Assembly (NCBI RefSeq): GCF_009769385.1
Contig: NZ_ML775961.1
Coordinates: forward strand, 351,119 to 415,118
DNA from: Saccharothrix deserti
GTDB lineage: Bacteria; Actinomycetota; Actinomycetes; Mycobacteriales; Pseudonocardiaceae
DNA: 64,000 nucleotides
Reading direction: 5' to 3'
Positions 1 to 7,638 of the stretch are shown one piece after another. The stretch's first letter is position 1. Every line of letters starts with the position of its first letter. Under the pieces are notes generated by a model. That model had not been told where the DNA came from. It did no database searches and saw nothing but the letters and a program-made list of their open reading frames with translations. A program made the translations under genes and the position numbers.

Positions 1-117
1 TGGGTCCCTGGAGCCCCGGGGGGCGCGGGCGGGGGGGGGGGGGGGGCCCCGCCCCCCCCCCCCCCCCCCCCCCCCACTTCTCGTACCGCGCCGGCCGACG
101 TCGACGTCCGCACGGGT
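1..117. other. G/C homopolymer stretch, no gene
   Basis: A run of G is followed directly by a run of C with almost no other bases up to about position 75. The two runs could form a perfect hairpin. Nothing like this occurs elsewhere in the window, and the stretch sits at the very start, so a contig-end or low-quality read artefact is more likely than a biological terminator. Confidence 0.7.
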
Positions 118-423
118 TCAGGCGTGACCGCCGACCGCGACCGTGCCGATGGTCAGCTCCGGCCGTCCCTCCAGGAACTCGCCGACCCGCGCCACCTGCT
201 GGTCCAGTTCGGCCAGGCGCGCCTTGGACAGCGTCCCGAACGGCTCCACCGTGACGACGATCCGCCTGCCCGACCGCTTCTGGTGCCACACGCCGGCCAC
301 CACGCCGTCCACCAGCAGCACCGGGAAGTTCCCCGCCTGCCCACCGGACAGCGCCCGCTCGAACGCACGCCCCGGGAACACCACCTCACGCGGGTGGCTG
401 CCCACCACGTACGCGTCGAAGTA
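118..423 (-). pseudogene. C-terminal fragment of an AlkZ-like (HTH_42) DNA glycosylase/winged-helix protein
   Basis: The frame reads from the Tn3 terminal repeat (about 423) to a stop at 118. It opens with FDAYVVGSHPRE and continues with VLLVDGVVAGVWH. Both correspond to the C-terminal third of the winged-helix DNA-binding protein family (HTH_42, AlkZ/AlkX-like glycosylases), of which a complete member lies at 24739-25824 (LLVDGVVHGIWK). The N-terminal two thirds, including the QxQ catalytic motif, are missing, and the cut is exactly at the outer end of the left inverted repeat. The gene was therefore disrupted by the transposon. It is too divergent from the complete copy to be a recent duplicate. 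It is probably not functional. Confidence 0.8.
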
Positions 424-459
424 GGGGTCCCCGTAGTAACCAGGAAATTTCGGGCGGAT
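424..459 (+). repeat. Tn3-family terminal inverted repeat, left
   Basis: A 36-bp sequence beginning GGGGTCCCCGTAGTAACCAG and ending TTTCGGGCGGAT is repeated perfectly in inverse orientation at 5507-5542. A GGGG outer end and a length near 38 bp are typical of Tn3-family ends. tnpA starts 35 bp inside it. Confidence 0.95.
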
Positions 460-494
460 ACGGCTGAGTAGGCTTCTGAGCTGGGGATCTTCGG

Positions 495-3400
495 GTGCTG
501 GCTGGAGGCTGGGTGGCGGCGCAGGTGTTCGCGGACGAGGAGCTGGAGCGTCTGCGGGGCTTTCCGGAGATCGGCCGGGATGAACTGTTCCGGTTCTTCA
601 CCCTCACCCCGGCGGACGTTGCCTTCGTGGACCCCGGCCGGGGTCGAGGTCCGGCGGATCGGTTGGGCCTGGCGGTGGCGCTGTGCACGTTGCCGTGGCT
701 GGGATTCGTGCCGGACAAGGTGTCCACCGCACCGCCGGTGGCTGTGACGCGGTTGGCCGACCAGTTGGGTGTCGACCCCGTCGAGCTGCGGTCCTACGGC
801 CGGCGAGCGAAGACCCGCACCGAGCACCTGCGGCTGGTCGCGCAGTACCTGGGCTGGCGTCCGCCGTCGACGCTGGAGTTGAAGGAGCTCGATGAGTTCC
901 TGCTCGCGCGGGCAATGGAGCACGACTCGCCCACGCTGTTGTTCCGGCTGGCGTGCGAGTACCTGATCTCCGCGCAGGTGATCCGGCCCGGACCGGTGAT
1001 CGTGGTGAAACGGGTCGCGCACGCCCGCGAGGAGGCGCAGCGGGAGACCTTCGCCCGGCTGGCGCACGAGTTCACCGATGCCCGGTGCGCCGCGCTGGAC
1101 GGGCTGCTGGTCACCGATCCCGAGGTCAAGACCACGCGGCTGCGGTGGCTGGCCACCGGTCCGGTCGAGGCATCCCCGGCCGCGATCAAGGCGGAGGTCG
1201 GCAAGCTGGAGTTCCTGCGCGGCCTGGGGGCGGACGCTCTGGACTTGTCGGTGCTCCCGGCCGAGCGGCGCAGGTTCCTGGCCACCGTCGGCCGCAGGCT
1301 GACCGCCCAGGCGTTGGAGCGGAGGGATCCGCAGCGCCGCTACCCGATCCTGCTCACGTTGCTGGCGCAGTCGGCGACCGACGTGCTCGACGAGGTCGTG
1401 GGGCTGTTCGACCAGGCCGTCTCGGCGCGGGAAGGCAAGGCCGAGCGGAGGATGCGCGACGCGCTGGCCGAGCGCGGGCGCTCCGGCGAGGACCGCCAGG
1501 CCCTGCTCGACGACCTCCTGGACATCATCTTCGACCTGGGGCTGGACGACGAACAGGTCGGCGGGTTGATCCGGGGCGAGCGGATCGGGTGGCCCCGTCT
1601 GCGGTCGGCACGGGAGCAGGCCGCGCCTCGGCTGCCGCGCGACCACGGGCACCTGGCCGCGCTGGACGCCTCCTACGGGTATCTGCGGCAGTTCACGCCG
1701 CAGGTGTTGGCTGCGGTCCGGTTCGCCGGCGGGACTGCGGCCGCCGGATTGCTGGAGGCGGTGGAGATCCTGCGGGAGCTCAACGCCACCGGCGCCCGGC
1801 GTGTCCCCGACGAGGCGCCGGACGGGTTCGTGCCCGCGCGGTGGCGCGCCTACCTCGACACCGCGCGCAAGTCCGGGAACACCAGCGCCTACCGGCATTA
1901 CTGGGAGTTGTGCACGCTGCTCGGGCTACGCGACGGACTGCGCACGGGTGATGTGTACGTACCCGGCTCGCAGCGCTACTCCGATCCCGCCACCTACCTG
2001 CTGACTTCGGAGAAGTGGTCGGCGCAGCGCGCGGAGTTCTGCCGGCTCGTGGGCAGACCCGCCGACCCCGGCCGCGCTCTCGCCGCCGCCGAGGACGAGT
2101 TGGGTGAGGCGCTCGGGGAACTGGAACAGGTCCTGGCGGCCGGTGACGGCCCGGTGCGCCTGGACGACGGCGGCGACCTGGTGATCTCCCCGCTGACCGC
2201 CGAGGACGTCCCGGCCGAGGCGGTGGCGCTCAAGGCGGAGCTGACCGCGATGCTGCCGTTCGCGCCGATCGTGTCGCTGCTGATCGAGCTGGACAAGCGC
2301 ACCGGGTTCCTGGACTGCTTCACCCACGCCGGCGGCAAGCAGTCCCGCAGCCCGGAGCTCAAGCGGAACCTGATCGCGGTGCTGATCAGCCACTCCACCA
2401 ACCTCGGGCTGACGCGGATGGCGGATGCCTGCGGGATCTCCTACGACATCCTGGCGTGGACCGCGGAGTGGTACGTGCGGGAGGAGACGCTGCGGGCGGT
2501 GAACCTGGCGATCATCGGCTACCACGGCACGCTGCCGCTGACCCCGGTGTTCGGCACCGGCACCCTGTCCTCCTCCGACGTGCAGCGGTTCCCGGTGCGC
2601 GGCAAGACGTTGACCGGCCGGGACATGGTCATCCACGGCGGTCAGGTCCTCTCGACCTATACGCATGTGACCGACCAGCACACCACGTACGGCACGAAGG
2701 TCATCGTGGCGACGAAGCGTGAGGCGCACTACGTCCTCGACGAGATTCTGGGCAACGCGACGGATGTTCCCGTCACCGAGCACGCGACGGACACGCATGG
2801 GGTGACGCTGGTCAACTTCGGGCTGTTCGACCTGCTGGGGTTGCAGCTGTCCCCACGTATCCGGGACCTGGGCAAGATCACCCTGTACCGCACCGGGTCG
2901 CGGGCGCGGATCGAGGCCGAGTTCCCGCACACCGGGCCGCTGCTGACCCGCAAGCTCAACACCGACCTGATCGCCGAGCACTACGACGACCTGCTCCGTG
3001 TGGCCGGGTCGTTGAAGTTCGGGCACGCCACCGCGTCGCTGCTGGTCGGCAAGCTCTCGGCGTCGGGACGGCAGAACGCCCTGTCCGCGGCGCTCAAGGA
3101 GTACGGCGCGCTGAGAAGGACGATCTACGCGGCCCGGTACTTAGCCGACCCGGCATACAGGCGGAAGATCTCGCGGCAGCTGAACAAGGGCGAGTCCCTG
3201 CACGCCCTCAAGCGCGACCTGCTCTACGCCCACGAGGGAACCGTGCGGGCCCGCCACATCGAGGCGCAGACCGAACAGGCATGGTGCCTGACCCTGGTCA
3301 CCAACGCGGTGATCACCTGGACCACCGAGTACTACGGGCTGGCGGTGGAGTCGATGCGCCGCGCCGGACGCCGCGTGGACGACGAGGTCCTGGCGCACAT

Positions 3401-3524
3401 CTCCCCGGCGCACAGCGAGAACATCAACTTCTTCGGCGCGATCGAGGTGGACGTCGAGGGCGAGCTGGCCCAGCTCGGCCCGACCGGATACCGGCCGCTG
3501 CGGGTGCGCGACACCCTGTTCTGA
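495..3524 (+). CDS. tnpA: Tn3-family transposase TnpA
   Basis: A 1009-residue DDE transposase of full Tn3-family length (about 1000 aa). Family motifs are visible: the first catalytic Asp in SSSDVQRF (about residue 695), the second in ATDTHG (about 765) and the Glu in NKGESLHALKRDL (about 900). The C-terminal SENINFFGAI block is also typical. The N-terminal part (roughly 1-300) carries the region expected to bind the terminal repeats. The GTG at 495 lies just inside the left repeat. The reading frame is intact, so the enzyme could be active. It contains a rare TTA leucine codon at 3141-3143. No tnpR partner is present next to it. Confidence 0.97.
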   Translation: MLAGGWVAAQVFADEELERLRGFPEIGRDELFRFFTLTPADVAFVDPGRGRGPADRLGLAVALCTLPWLGFVPDKVSTAPPVAVTRLADQLGVDPVELRSYGRRAKTRTEHLRLVAQYLGWRPPSTLELKELDEFLLARAMEHDSPTLLFRLACEYLISAQVIRPGPVIVVKRVAHAREEAQRETFARLAHEFTDARCAALDGLLVTDPEVKTTRLRWLATGPVEASPAAIKAEVGKLEFLRGLGADALDLSVLPAERRRFLATVGRRLTAQALERRDPQRRYPILLTLLAQSATDVLDEVVGLFDQAVSAREGKAERRMRDALAERGRSGEDRQALLDDLLDIIFDLGLDDEQVGGLIRGERIGWPRLRSAREQAAPRLPRDHGHLAALDASYGYLRQFTPQVLAAVRFAGGTAAAGLLEAVEILRELNATGARRVPDEAPDGFVPARWRAYLDTARKSGNTSAYRHYWELCTLLGLRDGLRTGDVYVPGSQRYSDPATYLLTSEKWSAQRAEFCRLVGRPADPGRALAAAEDELGEALGELEQVLAAGDGPVRLDDGGDLVISPLTAEDVPAEAVALKAELTAMLPFAPIVSLLIELDKRTGFLDCFTHAGGKQSRSPELKRNLIAVLISHSTNLGLTRMADACGISYDILAWTAEWYVREETLRAVNLAIIGYHGTLPLTPVFGTGTLSSSDVQRFPVRGKTLTGRDMVIHGGQVLSTYTHVTDQHTTYGTKVIVATKREAHYVLDEILGNATDVPVTEHATDTHGVTLVNFGLFDLLGLQLSPRIRDLGKITLYRTGSRARIEAEFPHTGPLLTRKLNTDLIAEHYDDLLRVAGSLKFGHATASLLVGKLSASGRQNALSAALKEYGALRRTIYAARYLADPAYRRKISRQLNKGESLHALKRDLLYAHEGTVRARHIEAQTEQAWCLTLVTNAVITWTTEYYGLAVESMRRAGRRVDDEVLAHISPAHSENINFFGAIEVDVEGELAQLGPTGYRPLRVRDTLF

Positions 3525-3699
3525 GCGCGCGAACGGCGACACCGCTCCGGCCCGAGGTGAGTCGTGGTCCGGCGGCACCGCCGCGACGACCCGTGCGGGT
3601 CCTGGTGGACCACGGGCGCTTGCGCGTCCGCCGGGTGCCGGCGGACCTACGACGTCGGGTCCGGTTGGCGGACCCGTCCTTCGGGGGGCGCCGAACGGC

Positions 3700-3978
3700 A
3701 TGACGGCGGGCGCGTTCCTGTCCGCGTCGCTGGTCACGGCGGGCGCCATCACCAACCGGATCGACCGGATGGAAGCCAAGGACCTGGTCCGACGGGTCGC
3801 GGACGCGAACGACCGACGGGTGGTGCGGATCAGGCTGACCGACCGGGGCTGGCGGCCCGTGGACGGGATGCTGGCCGAGCACATGGACCTGTACGCGCGG
3901 CTGCTGGAGCCGTTGGACGACGACACGAAGACCGTCGTCGCCGACGCGCTGCGGAGCCTGCTGGAGAAGTGCGAGTAG
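3700..3978 (+). pseudogene. 5'-truncated MarR-family regulator
   Basis: The 92-residue frame starts with LVTAGAITNRIDRMEAKDLV and continues RRVADANDRRVVRIRLTDRG. This is the recognition helix and beta-wing of a MarR winged-helix regulator followed by a C-terminal dimerisation helix. The first 60-70 residues expected of a MarR protein are absent, and the upstream 175 bases back to the tnpA stop do not supply them in any frame I could read. The ATG at 3700 is only the first available start. I read this as a gene decapitated when it was joined to the transposase. Two-helix fragments of this kind would not dimerise normally, so function is unlikely. Confidence 0.7.
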
Positions 3979-4084
3979 TCCCGCGACACCGTGCGGCCGT
4001 GGTCCGGGATGGCTGCTTCCAGAAGGCAGGGCCGGGCCGACGGCCCGACCCTGCCTCACGACTGCCTGCGTGAGCGGGCCCGGG

Positions 4085-4894
4085 CTAACCCCGGACGGCC
4101 CCTTCCAGCAGTCCTCGGTGGCGGATCATCCAGGCGGCTGCCCGTGCCCGCCAGGACAGCGCCCACAGCGGCCCCGGGTCGGTCGAGTCCGGGGTGATCC
4201 CCGCGTACGTCGCCTCGGCGGCGCAGTCGCGGATCGCGAACTCGATCATCCGGCCGACGAGCCCGTCCCGGTCGCGGGACGGGAGTCCGTAGCCGTCGAG
4301 GAACAGTCCCACCTGCCGGGCGCGGTGGTCCGCGTCGGGCAGGTCGTTGCGCTCGGCGACGTCGTCGTCGTGCAACTGGGCGTTCCACCACGCCGCGGCG
4401 GCGATCTCGTCGAGTCGGTCGACGGGACCGGCGAGGGTCCAGTCGATGAGCCCGACGGGGAGACCGTCGCGGGCCACGATGTGCCACGGACCGGCGTCGC
4501 AGTGCCCGATCACGGTGTCCGGGCCGGTGTGGTGCATCCACCAGGGCTGCCACACCGCGTCGGGTGGCGGCCGGAACCCGGCGGTGGCGTCGTGCAGGTC
4601 GCGCAGCAGCGCACCGGCCTGCCGGACGCCTTCGTCGGTCCACGCGTGCGGGTGCACGATGGTTCCGTCGATGTAGGTCAGGACTTCGTTGCCGTCGGCG
4701 TCGATGCCGTCGCCGACCACGCGGGGCGCGCCGGTGAAGCCGACGTCCTCCAGGTGGCGCAGCAGCGCGTGGACGGTCGTGGTCCAGGGTCGGGCGGGAC
4801 GCAGGACGGTCCCGTCGGAGTGGGTGACGTCGCTCGGTCCGCCTTCGGCCGCGGTCAACGGCTGTGCGGGTGGTCCGGATTGTGCGGAATGCAC
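4085..4894 (-). CDS. APH-type phosphotransferase (passenger kinase)
   Basis: 269 residues of the aminoglycoside-phosphotransferase fold, probably a cytosolic ATP-dependent small-molecule kinase. The Brenner loop reads GHCDAGPWHIV and is followed by LIDWTLAGPVDRL, which supplies the metal-binding Asp of the DFG-like position. The loop normally ends in Asn (HxDxxxxN). Here a His occupies that place, so catalytic competence is uncertain. The GTG start at 4894 has a good upstream AGGAG. The gene lies between the Tn3 ends and could have been carried as cargo, but the chromosomal marR and hrpA fragments beside it leave open that it is captured host DNA. The substrate cannot be named from sequence. 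Confidence 0.8.
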   Translation of the reverse strand: MHSAQSGPPAQPLTAAEGGPSDVTHSDGTVLRPARPWTTTVHALLRHLEDVGFTGAPRVVGDGIDADGNEVLTYIDGTIVHPHAWTDEGVRQAGALLRDLHDATAGFRPPPDAVWQPWWMHHTGPDTVIGHCDAGPWHIVARDGLPVGLIDWTLAGPVDRLDEIAAAAWWNAQLHDDDVAERNDLPDADHRARQVGLFLDGYGLPSRDRDGLVGRMIEFAIRDCAAEATYAGITPDSTDPGPLWALSWRARAAAWMIRHRGLLEGAVRG

Positions 4895-5209
4895 GGATTT
4901 CTCCTCGTGGAGTGCGGTACGCGGGTCACGGCACCGCGCGCGGCGATGCCTGCGGCCCGGGGGAGGAACCCCGCGGGCCGGTGAGGACCGCTCCGAGTCG
5001 AGGAGGGGTGCGCGCTCTGTCTCGCTGCTACGGCCGACGACGTGTCGGCGGCACGGTCAGCGCGCGGCGCGCTCCCCGGTCGGAGCGATCGTGACTCCAC
5101 CGGAAACCATGCACGTCATCGTCAGCCTCCTGGACAACCGAACCTTGATCAACCGGACGGGGCCGACGCTACCGACCCGCCCCGGCCCGCTCAACCGGTT
5201 TACGGGTGG
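4895..5209. other. Non-coding stretch inside the Tn3 element
   Basis: About 315 bases between the start of the kinase gene and the end of the hrpA fragment. Apart from the AGGAG just before the kinase start I see no convincing gene, res site or strong inverted repeat. Confidence 0.5.
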
Positions 5210-5485
5210 TCAGCGGGGGACGGCGTCGAGGGCTTTGAAGATCCGCTTGTCGGACACGGTGTAGCGGGTGCCGATGGTCTGGGCGAAGTAGCTCAGCCGC
5301 AGTTCCTCGATCATCCACCGCACCTCGTCCAGCTCGTCGTGCGGTTCGTCGGCGGGCAGGGCGGCGCGCAGTTCGCGGTACTCGGTGTGCACGGCGTGGA
5401 CGCGGTCCATCCAGACCAGGCTGCGGAACACCAACCCGCCCATGAACTTCGACCTTGCGGCCGAGAGCGGCTTCAGGGTCCTCGG
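5210..5485 (-). pseudogene. hrpA: C-terminal fragment of ATP-dependent RNA helicase HrpA
   Basis: The translated segment VRWMIEELRLSYFAQTIGT followed by YTVSDKRIFKALD matches the extreme C-terminus of actinobacterial HrpA (DUF3418 end), a DEAH-box RNA helicase of about 1300 residues. Only about 90 residues remain. The frame closes at a stop near 5486, about 20 bases from the right Tn3 repeat. It lies inside the transposon boundary, so it is chromosomal sequence trapped or fused there. Helicase motifs are absent and no function is expected. Confidence 0.75.
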
Positions 5486-5506
5486 TCATCACCCCAGGTC
5501 AAACAA

Positions 5507-5542
5507 ATCCGCCCGAAATTTCCTGGTTACTACGGGGACCCC
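5507..5542 (-). repeat. Tn3-family terminal inverted repeat, right
   Basis: Exact reverse complement of 424-459 over 36 bp. The GGGG outer end points towards the epoxide hydrolase fragment. The inner neighbouring sequence differs from that next to the left repeat, as expected for the opposite end of the element. Confidence 0.95.
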
Positions 5543-5832
5543 AGCAACGGCAGCGCGTCGGCGTTGGTGCTCCGGACGTGCAGGAAGTGCACGTCCAGAC
5601 CGTCGACCTCCGTCGTGAACTGCGGGAACGCGTTCAGCCGCGCCTCGTGCGCCCGCCAGTCGAACCCGGTGCGCCAGTACTCGACCAGGTCGCGCAGGTA
5701 GTCCACCGGCACACCGCGCTGCCAACCGTCACAGGGCAACTGCTCCACCCACCGGGCACGCGCGAGGCGGTCGGCGAGGTCGTCCAGGTCGGTCTGCGGA
5801 ACGGCGAGGCGGAACTCTCGGATCTCAGTCAC
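5543..5832 (-). pseudogene. N-terminal fragment of an epoxide hydrolase
   Basis: About 97 residues from a GTG at 5832 (MTEIREFRLAVPQ...) through RARWVEQLPCDGWQRGVPVDY and YWRTGFDWRAHEARLNAFPQF to GLDVHFLHVRSTNADALPLL. This is the N-terminal cap domain (EHN) found in microsomal-type epoxide hydrolases. The coding frame runs straight into the right Tn3 repeat just before the oxyanion HGWPGS motif, so the alpha/beta-hydrolase catalytic domain is lost. An alternative ATG at 5853 would add seven residues. It lies just downstream of, and in the same direction as, the acetyltransferase gene at 5871-6320. Confidence 0.85.
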
Positions 5833-5870
5833 GACACCGACGCTAGAAGCCATATAGGTCAGGAAACGTC

Positions 5871-6320
5871 CTAGATCACACCCGGATGCCCGAACTGCGC
5901 GATCCGCAGCCCGCCGTCCACCACCACCGTGTCGACCAACCGGAAACCCAGACCCTCGTACAACGCGATGGCGGGCGCGTTCGCCGCACCCGTCGACACG
6001 ATCGCCGGACCGCCCTCGGCCAGCACCTGCTCCACCAGCCGACGCGCGAACCCGAGCCGGAAGTGGCTCGGCGCCACGCACAGCCGGTCGATGTCCAGCA
6101 CGCCGTCGACCTTCGCGTAGCCGACGAACGCCACCAGATCGCCGTCGACGTACCCGCCGAGCCACCGCAACGGCAGTCTTCTGACGTCGTCGACCGACTC
6201 GTGCAGCGGCGGGATCGTCGTGGTGCCGATCAACTCGGCCTCCACCGCGTAGGACTGCAACGCGATCCGGTGCACGGCCTCCGCCGTCGTGTCGTCGGTG
6301 AGGTCCAAGGGAACGATCAT
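5871..6320 (-). CDS. GNAT-family N-acetyltransferase
   Basis: About 149 residues with the GNAT acetyl-CoA-binding core: LDIDRLCVAPSHFRLGFARR contains the beta4 strand and the Q/RxxGxG/A-like pyrophosphate loop, followed by the ALYEGLGFRLV C-terminal motif. I prefer the ATG at 6320 (MIVPLDL) because similarity begins there. A longer frame upstream adds 22 residues of poor quality. The substrate is unknown. It is followed by the truncated epoxide hydrolase on the same strand, which may once have been its operon partner. Confidence 0.85.
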   Translation of the reverse strand: MIVPLDLTDDTTAEAVHRIALQSYAVEAELIGTTTIPPLHESVDDVRRLPLRWLGGYVDGDLVAFVGYAKVDGVLDIDRLCVAPSHFRLGFARRLVEQVLAEGGPAIVSTGAANAPAIALYEGLGFRLVDTVVVDGGLRIAQFGHPGVI

Positions 6321-6431
6321 GCGGCCACCTGCCTGCGTGTCGGGAAATGTGATCCCAGGGCTACCCGTGCAGGCCTGCCCCGTCACTTTTCGTGCCCCAC
6401 CCCGTCGGGACGCTTCGGCGGTGCTTCGGGC

Positions 6432-7094
6432 TCAGGAAGTGGTTTCGGTGAGGACTTCGAAGGCGTGGCGGCGGTGCGCGGCGAAGAGTTCGAGGGCGGC
6501 GTCGGCGTCGCGGGCGCGCAGTGCGGCGACGAGTTCGCGGTGCTCGTCGGGTACGTGGGACAGGTAGCCGTCCGTGCTGCGGCCGATCCGGGTCAGCAGG
6601 AACAGGTGGACTTGGCAGCGGATGGCATCCCACGCCTCTTTCAGGCGCTGGTGCCGGGTGGCGGCGTAGACGGCGTCGTGGAACTCGATGTCGCAGCCCA
6701 CCATCGCGTGCTCGTCCTCGGCGCGCTCCATCCGGTCGGCAGCCTTCTCGATGGCCGCGATGTCCCCGTCCGAGGCATGGGTGATCACCTGTTGGACGGC
6801 GAGCTGTTCCAGCGCGCCGCGCAGGCTGTCGAGTTCGGCGATGTCCTGAGGGGACAACGTCGTCACCGTGGCCCCGCGGTGCCACGCGCTGCGGACGAGA
6901 CCCTCGCGTTCCAGCCGGAGCAGCGCCTCGCGCACCGGGCCACGGCTGACGTCCAGCGCGGCGGACAGCTCCATCTCGCGCAGTTGCGCGCCGGGGGCGT
7001 AGGCCTCGCTGAAGATGGCGTCCCGGATGCGGTCCGCCACCTCGTCGGCCAGCCCACGGCGGCGCGCGGGCGTCACCCCGGCTTGGTCACCCAT
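6432..7094 (-). CDS. GntR/FadR-family transcriptional regulator (FCD domain)
   Basis: 220 residues: a winged HTH at about 15-75 (LSAALDVSRGPVREALLRLE, the GntR signature) and an all-helical FCD ligand domain at about 85-215. The FCD domain has candidate metal-ligand residues in GCDIEFHDAVY (D and H) and in the later FAAHRRHAF. FCD members usually bind a carboxylated effector. A strong GGAGG precedes the ATG at 7094. The gene is divergent from the VOC enzyme at 7182, and a perfect palindrome between them (7111-7134) is very probably its operator, implying autoregulation and control of the VOC gene. Confidence 0.92.
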   Translation of the reverse strand: MGDQAGVTPARRRGLADEVADRIRDAIFSEAYAPGAQLREMELSAALDVSRGPVREALLRLEREGLVRSAWHRGATVTTLSPQDIAELDSLRGALEQLAVQQVITHASDGDIAAIEKAADRMERAEDEHAMVGCDIEFHDAVYAATRHQRLKEAWDAIRCQVHLFLLTRIGRSTDGYLSHVPDEHRELVAALRARDADAALELFAAHRRHAFEVLTETTS

Positions 7095-7110
7095 CGACTA
7101 CCTCCTCGCT

Positions 7111-7134
7111 TGTCGCAATGTTAACATTGCGACA
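7111..7134. promoter_or_regulatory. GntR operator, perfect 24-bp palindrome
   Basis: The half-site TGTCGCAATGTT is followed immediately by its exact reverse complement, centred between 7122 and 7123. It lies 17 bp from the regulator start and 47 bp from the VOC start, in the divergent promoter region. Dyads of this kind are the usual FadR/GntR binding sites; assignment to this regulator is inferred from position. Confidence 0.85.
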
Positions 7135-7181
7135 TCAGCCCGGCGACAGGCCGCGCGCCCGCGTTCAGGAAGGCAGCGCCC

Positions 7182-7613
7182 ATGACCGTTCTCGACTCCC
7201 CGATCCCCCGGTTCCACCTGGCCGTGCCGGTCGACGACCTGGCGGCCGCGCGCCACTTCTACGGTGAGGTGCTCGGCTTGGAGCAAGGCCGCAGCGCGGA
7301 CACCTGGGTGGACTGGAACCTGCACGGTCACCAGTTCGTGACGCACCTGGCACCGGCCCGCGCGCAGCGGCTGCACAACCCGGTCGACGGCCACGACGTC
7401 CCGGTGCCGCACTTCGGACTGATCCTGACGGTTCCGGAGTTCCAGAAGCTCGCCGACCGGCTTCGCGCGGCGGGCGTCGAGTTCGTCATCGAGCCCTACG
7501 TGCGCTTCGAGGGCCAGACCGGCGAGCAGTGGACCATGTTCCTGCTGGACCCGGCGGGCAACGCCCTGGAGTTCAAGGCGTTCGCCGACGACTCCCAGGT
7601 CTTCGCCGCCTGA
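7182..7613 (+). CDS. VOC-family (glyoxalase/dioxygenase-like) protein
   Basis: 143 residues, a single-chain VOC protein with two beta-alpha-beta-beta-beta modules. The first contains [23 protein letters not shown], the second [22 protein letters not shown] ending in [16 protein letters not shown]. Candidate metal ligands are the His near residue 12, the His near 87 and the Glu of ALEFK. Members include glyoxalase I, antibiotic-binding proteins and ring-cleaving dioxygenases, and the reaction cannot be assigned. It is divergent from and presumably repressed by the GntR regulator, so it may detoxify or degrade the compound sensed by it. Confidence 0.88.
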   Translation: MTVLDSPIPRFHLAVPVDDLAAARHFYGEVLGLEQGRSADTWVDWNLHGHQFVTHLAPARAQRLHNPVDGHDVPVPHFGLILTVPEFQKLADRLRAAGVEFVIEPYVRFEGQTGEQWTMFLLDPAGNALEFKAFADDSQVFAA

Positions 7614-7638
7614 CGATCCCGCCGGCCCGTTCGTGTGA

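Larger units (their letters stand above)
424..5542 (+). mobile_element. Tn3-family transposon, rearranged
   Basis: Perfect 36-bp terminal inverted repeats enclose a complete tnpA, an antibiotic-type kinase and fragments of marR and hrpA. The five bases outside the left end (AAGTA) and the right end (AGCAA) differ, so the usual 5-bp target duplication is absent. The two flanks also belong to different truncated genes. No resolvase (tnpR) or obvious res site is seen. I infer either a deletion between two copies or one-ended/adjacent deletion events after insertion. The fragments inside suggest that chromosomal DNA has been captured between the ends. Confidence 0.85.

Noticed and set aside
118..423. 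Idea that the left AlkZ-like fragment is a recent duplicate of the gene at 24739
   Set aside because: The shared motifs are similar but diverged (VLLVDGVVAGVWH against LLVDGVVHGIWK, and FDAYVVGSHPRE against FDNILLGHDDRT), so they are paralogues, not a recent copy.
153..1898. Long open frame antisense to tnpA (581 codons), with others antisense to most genes
   Set aside because: High third-position GC leaves antisense frames open. The translations are Arg/Pro/Gly-rich without family motifs, and the sense frames carry clear domains.
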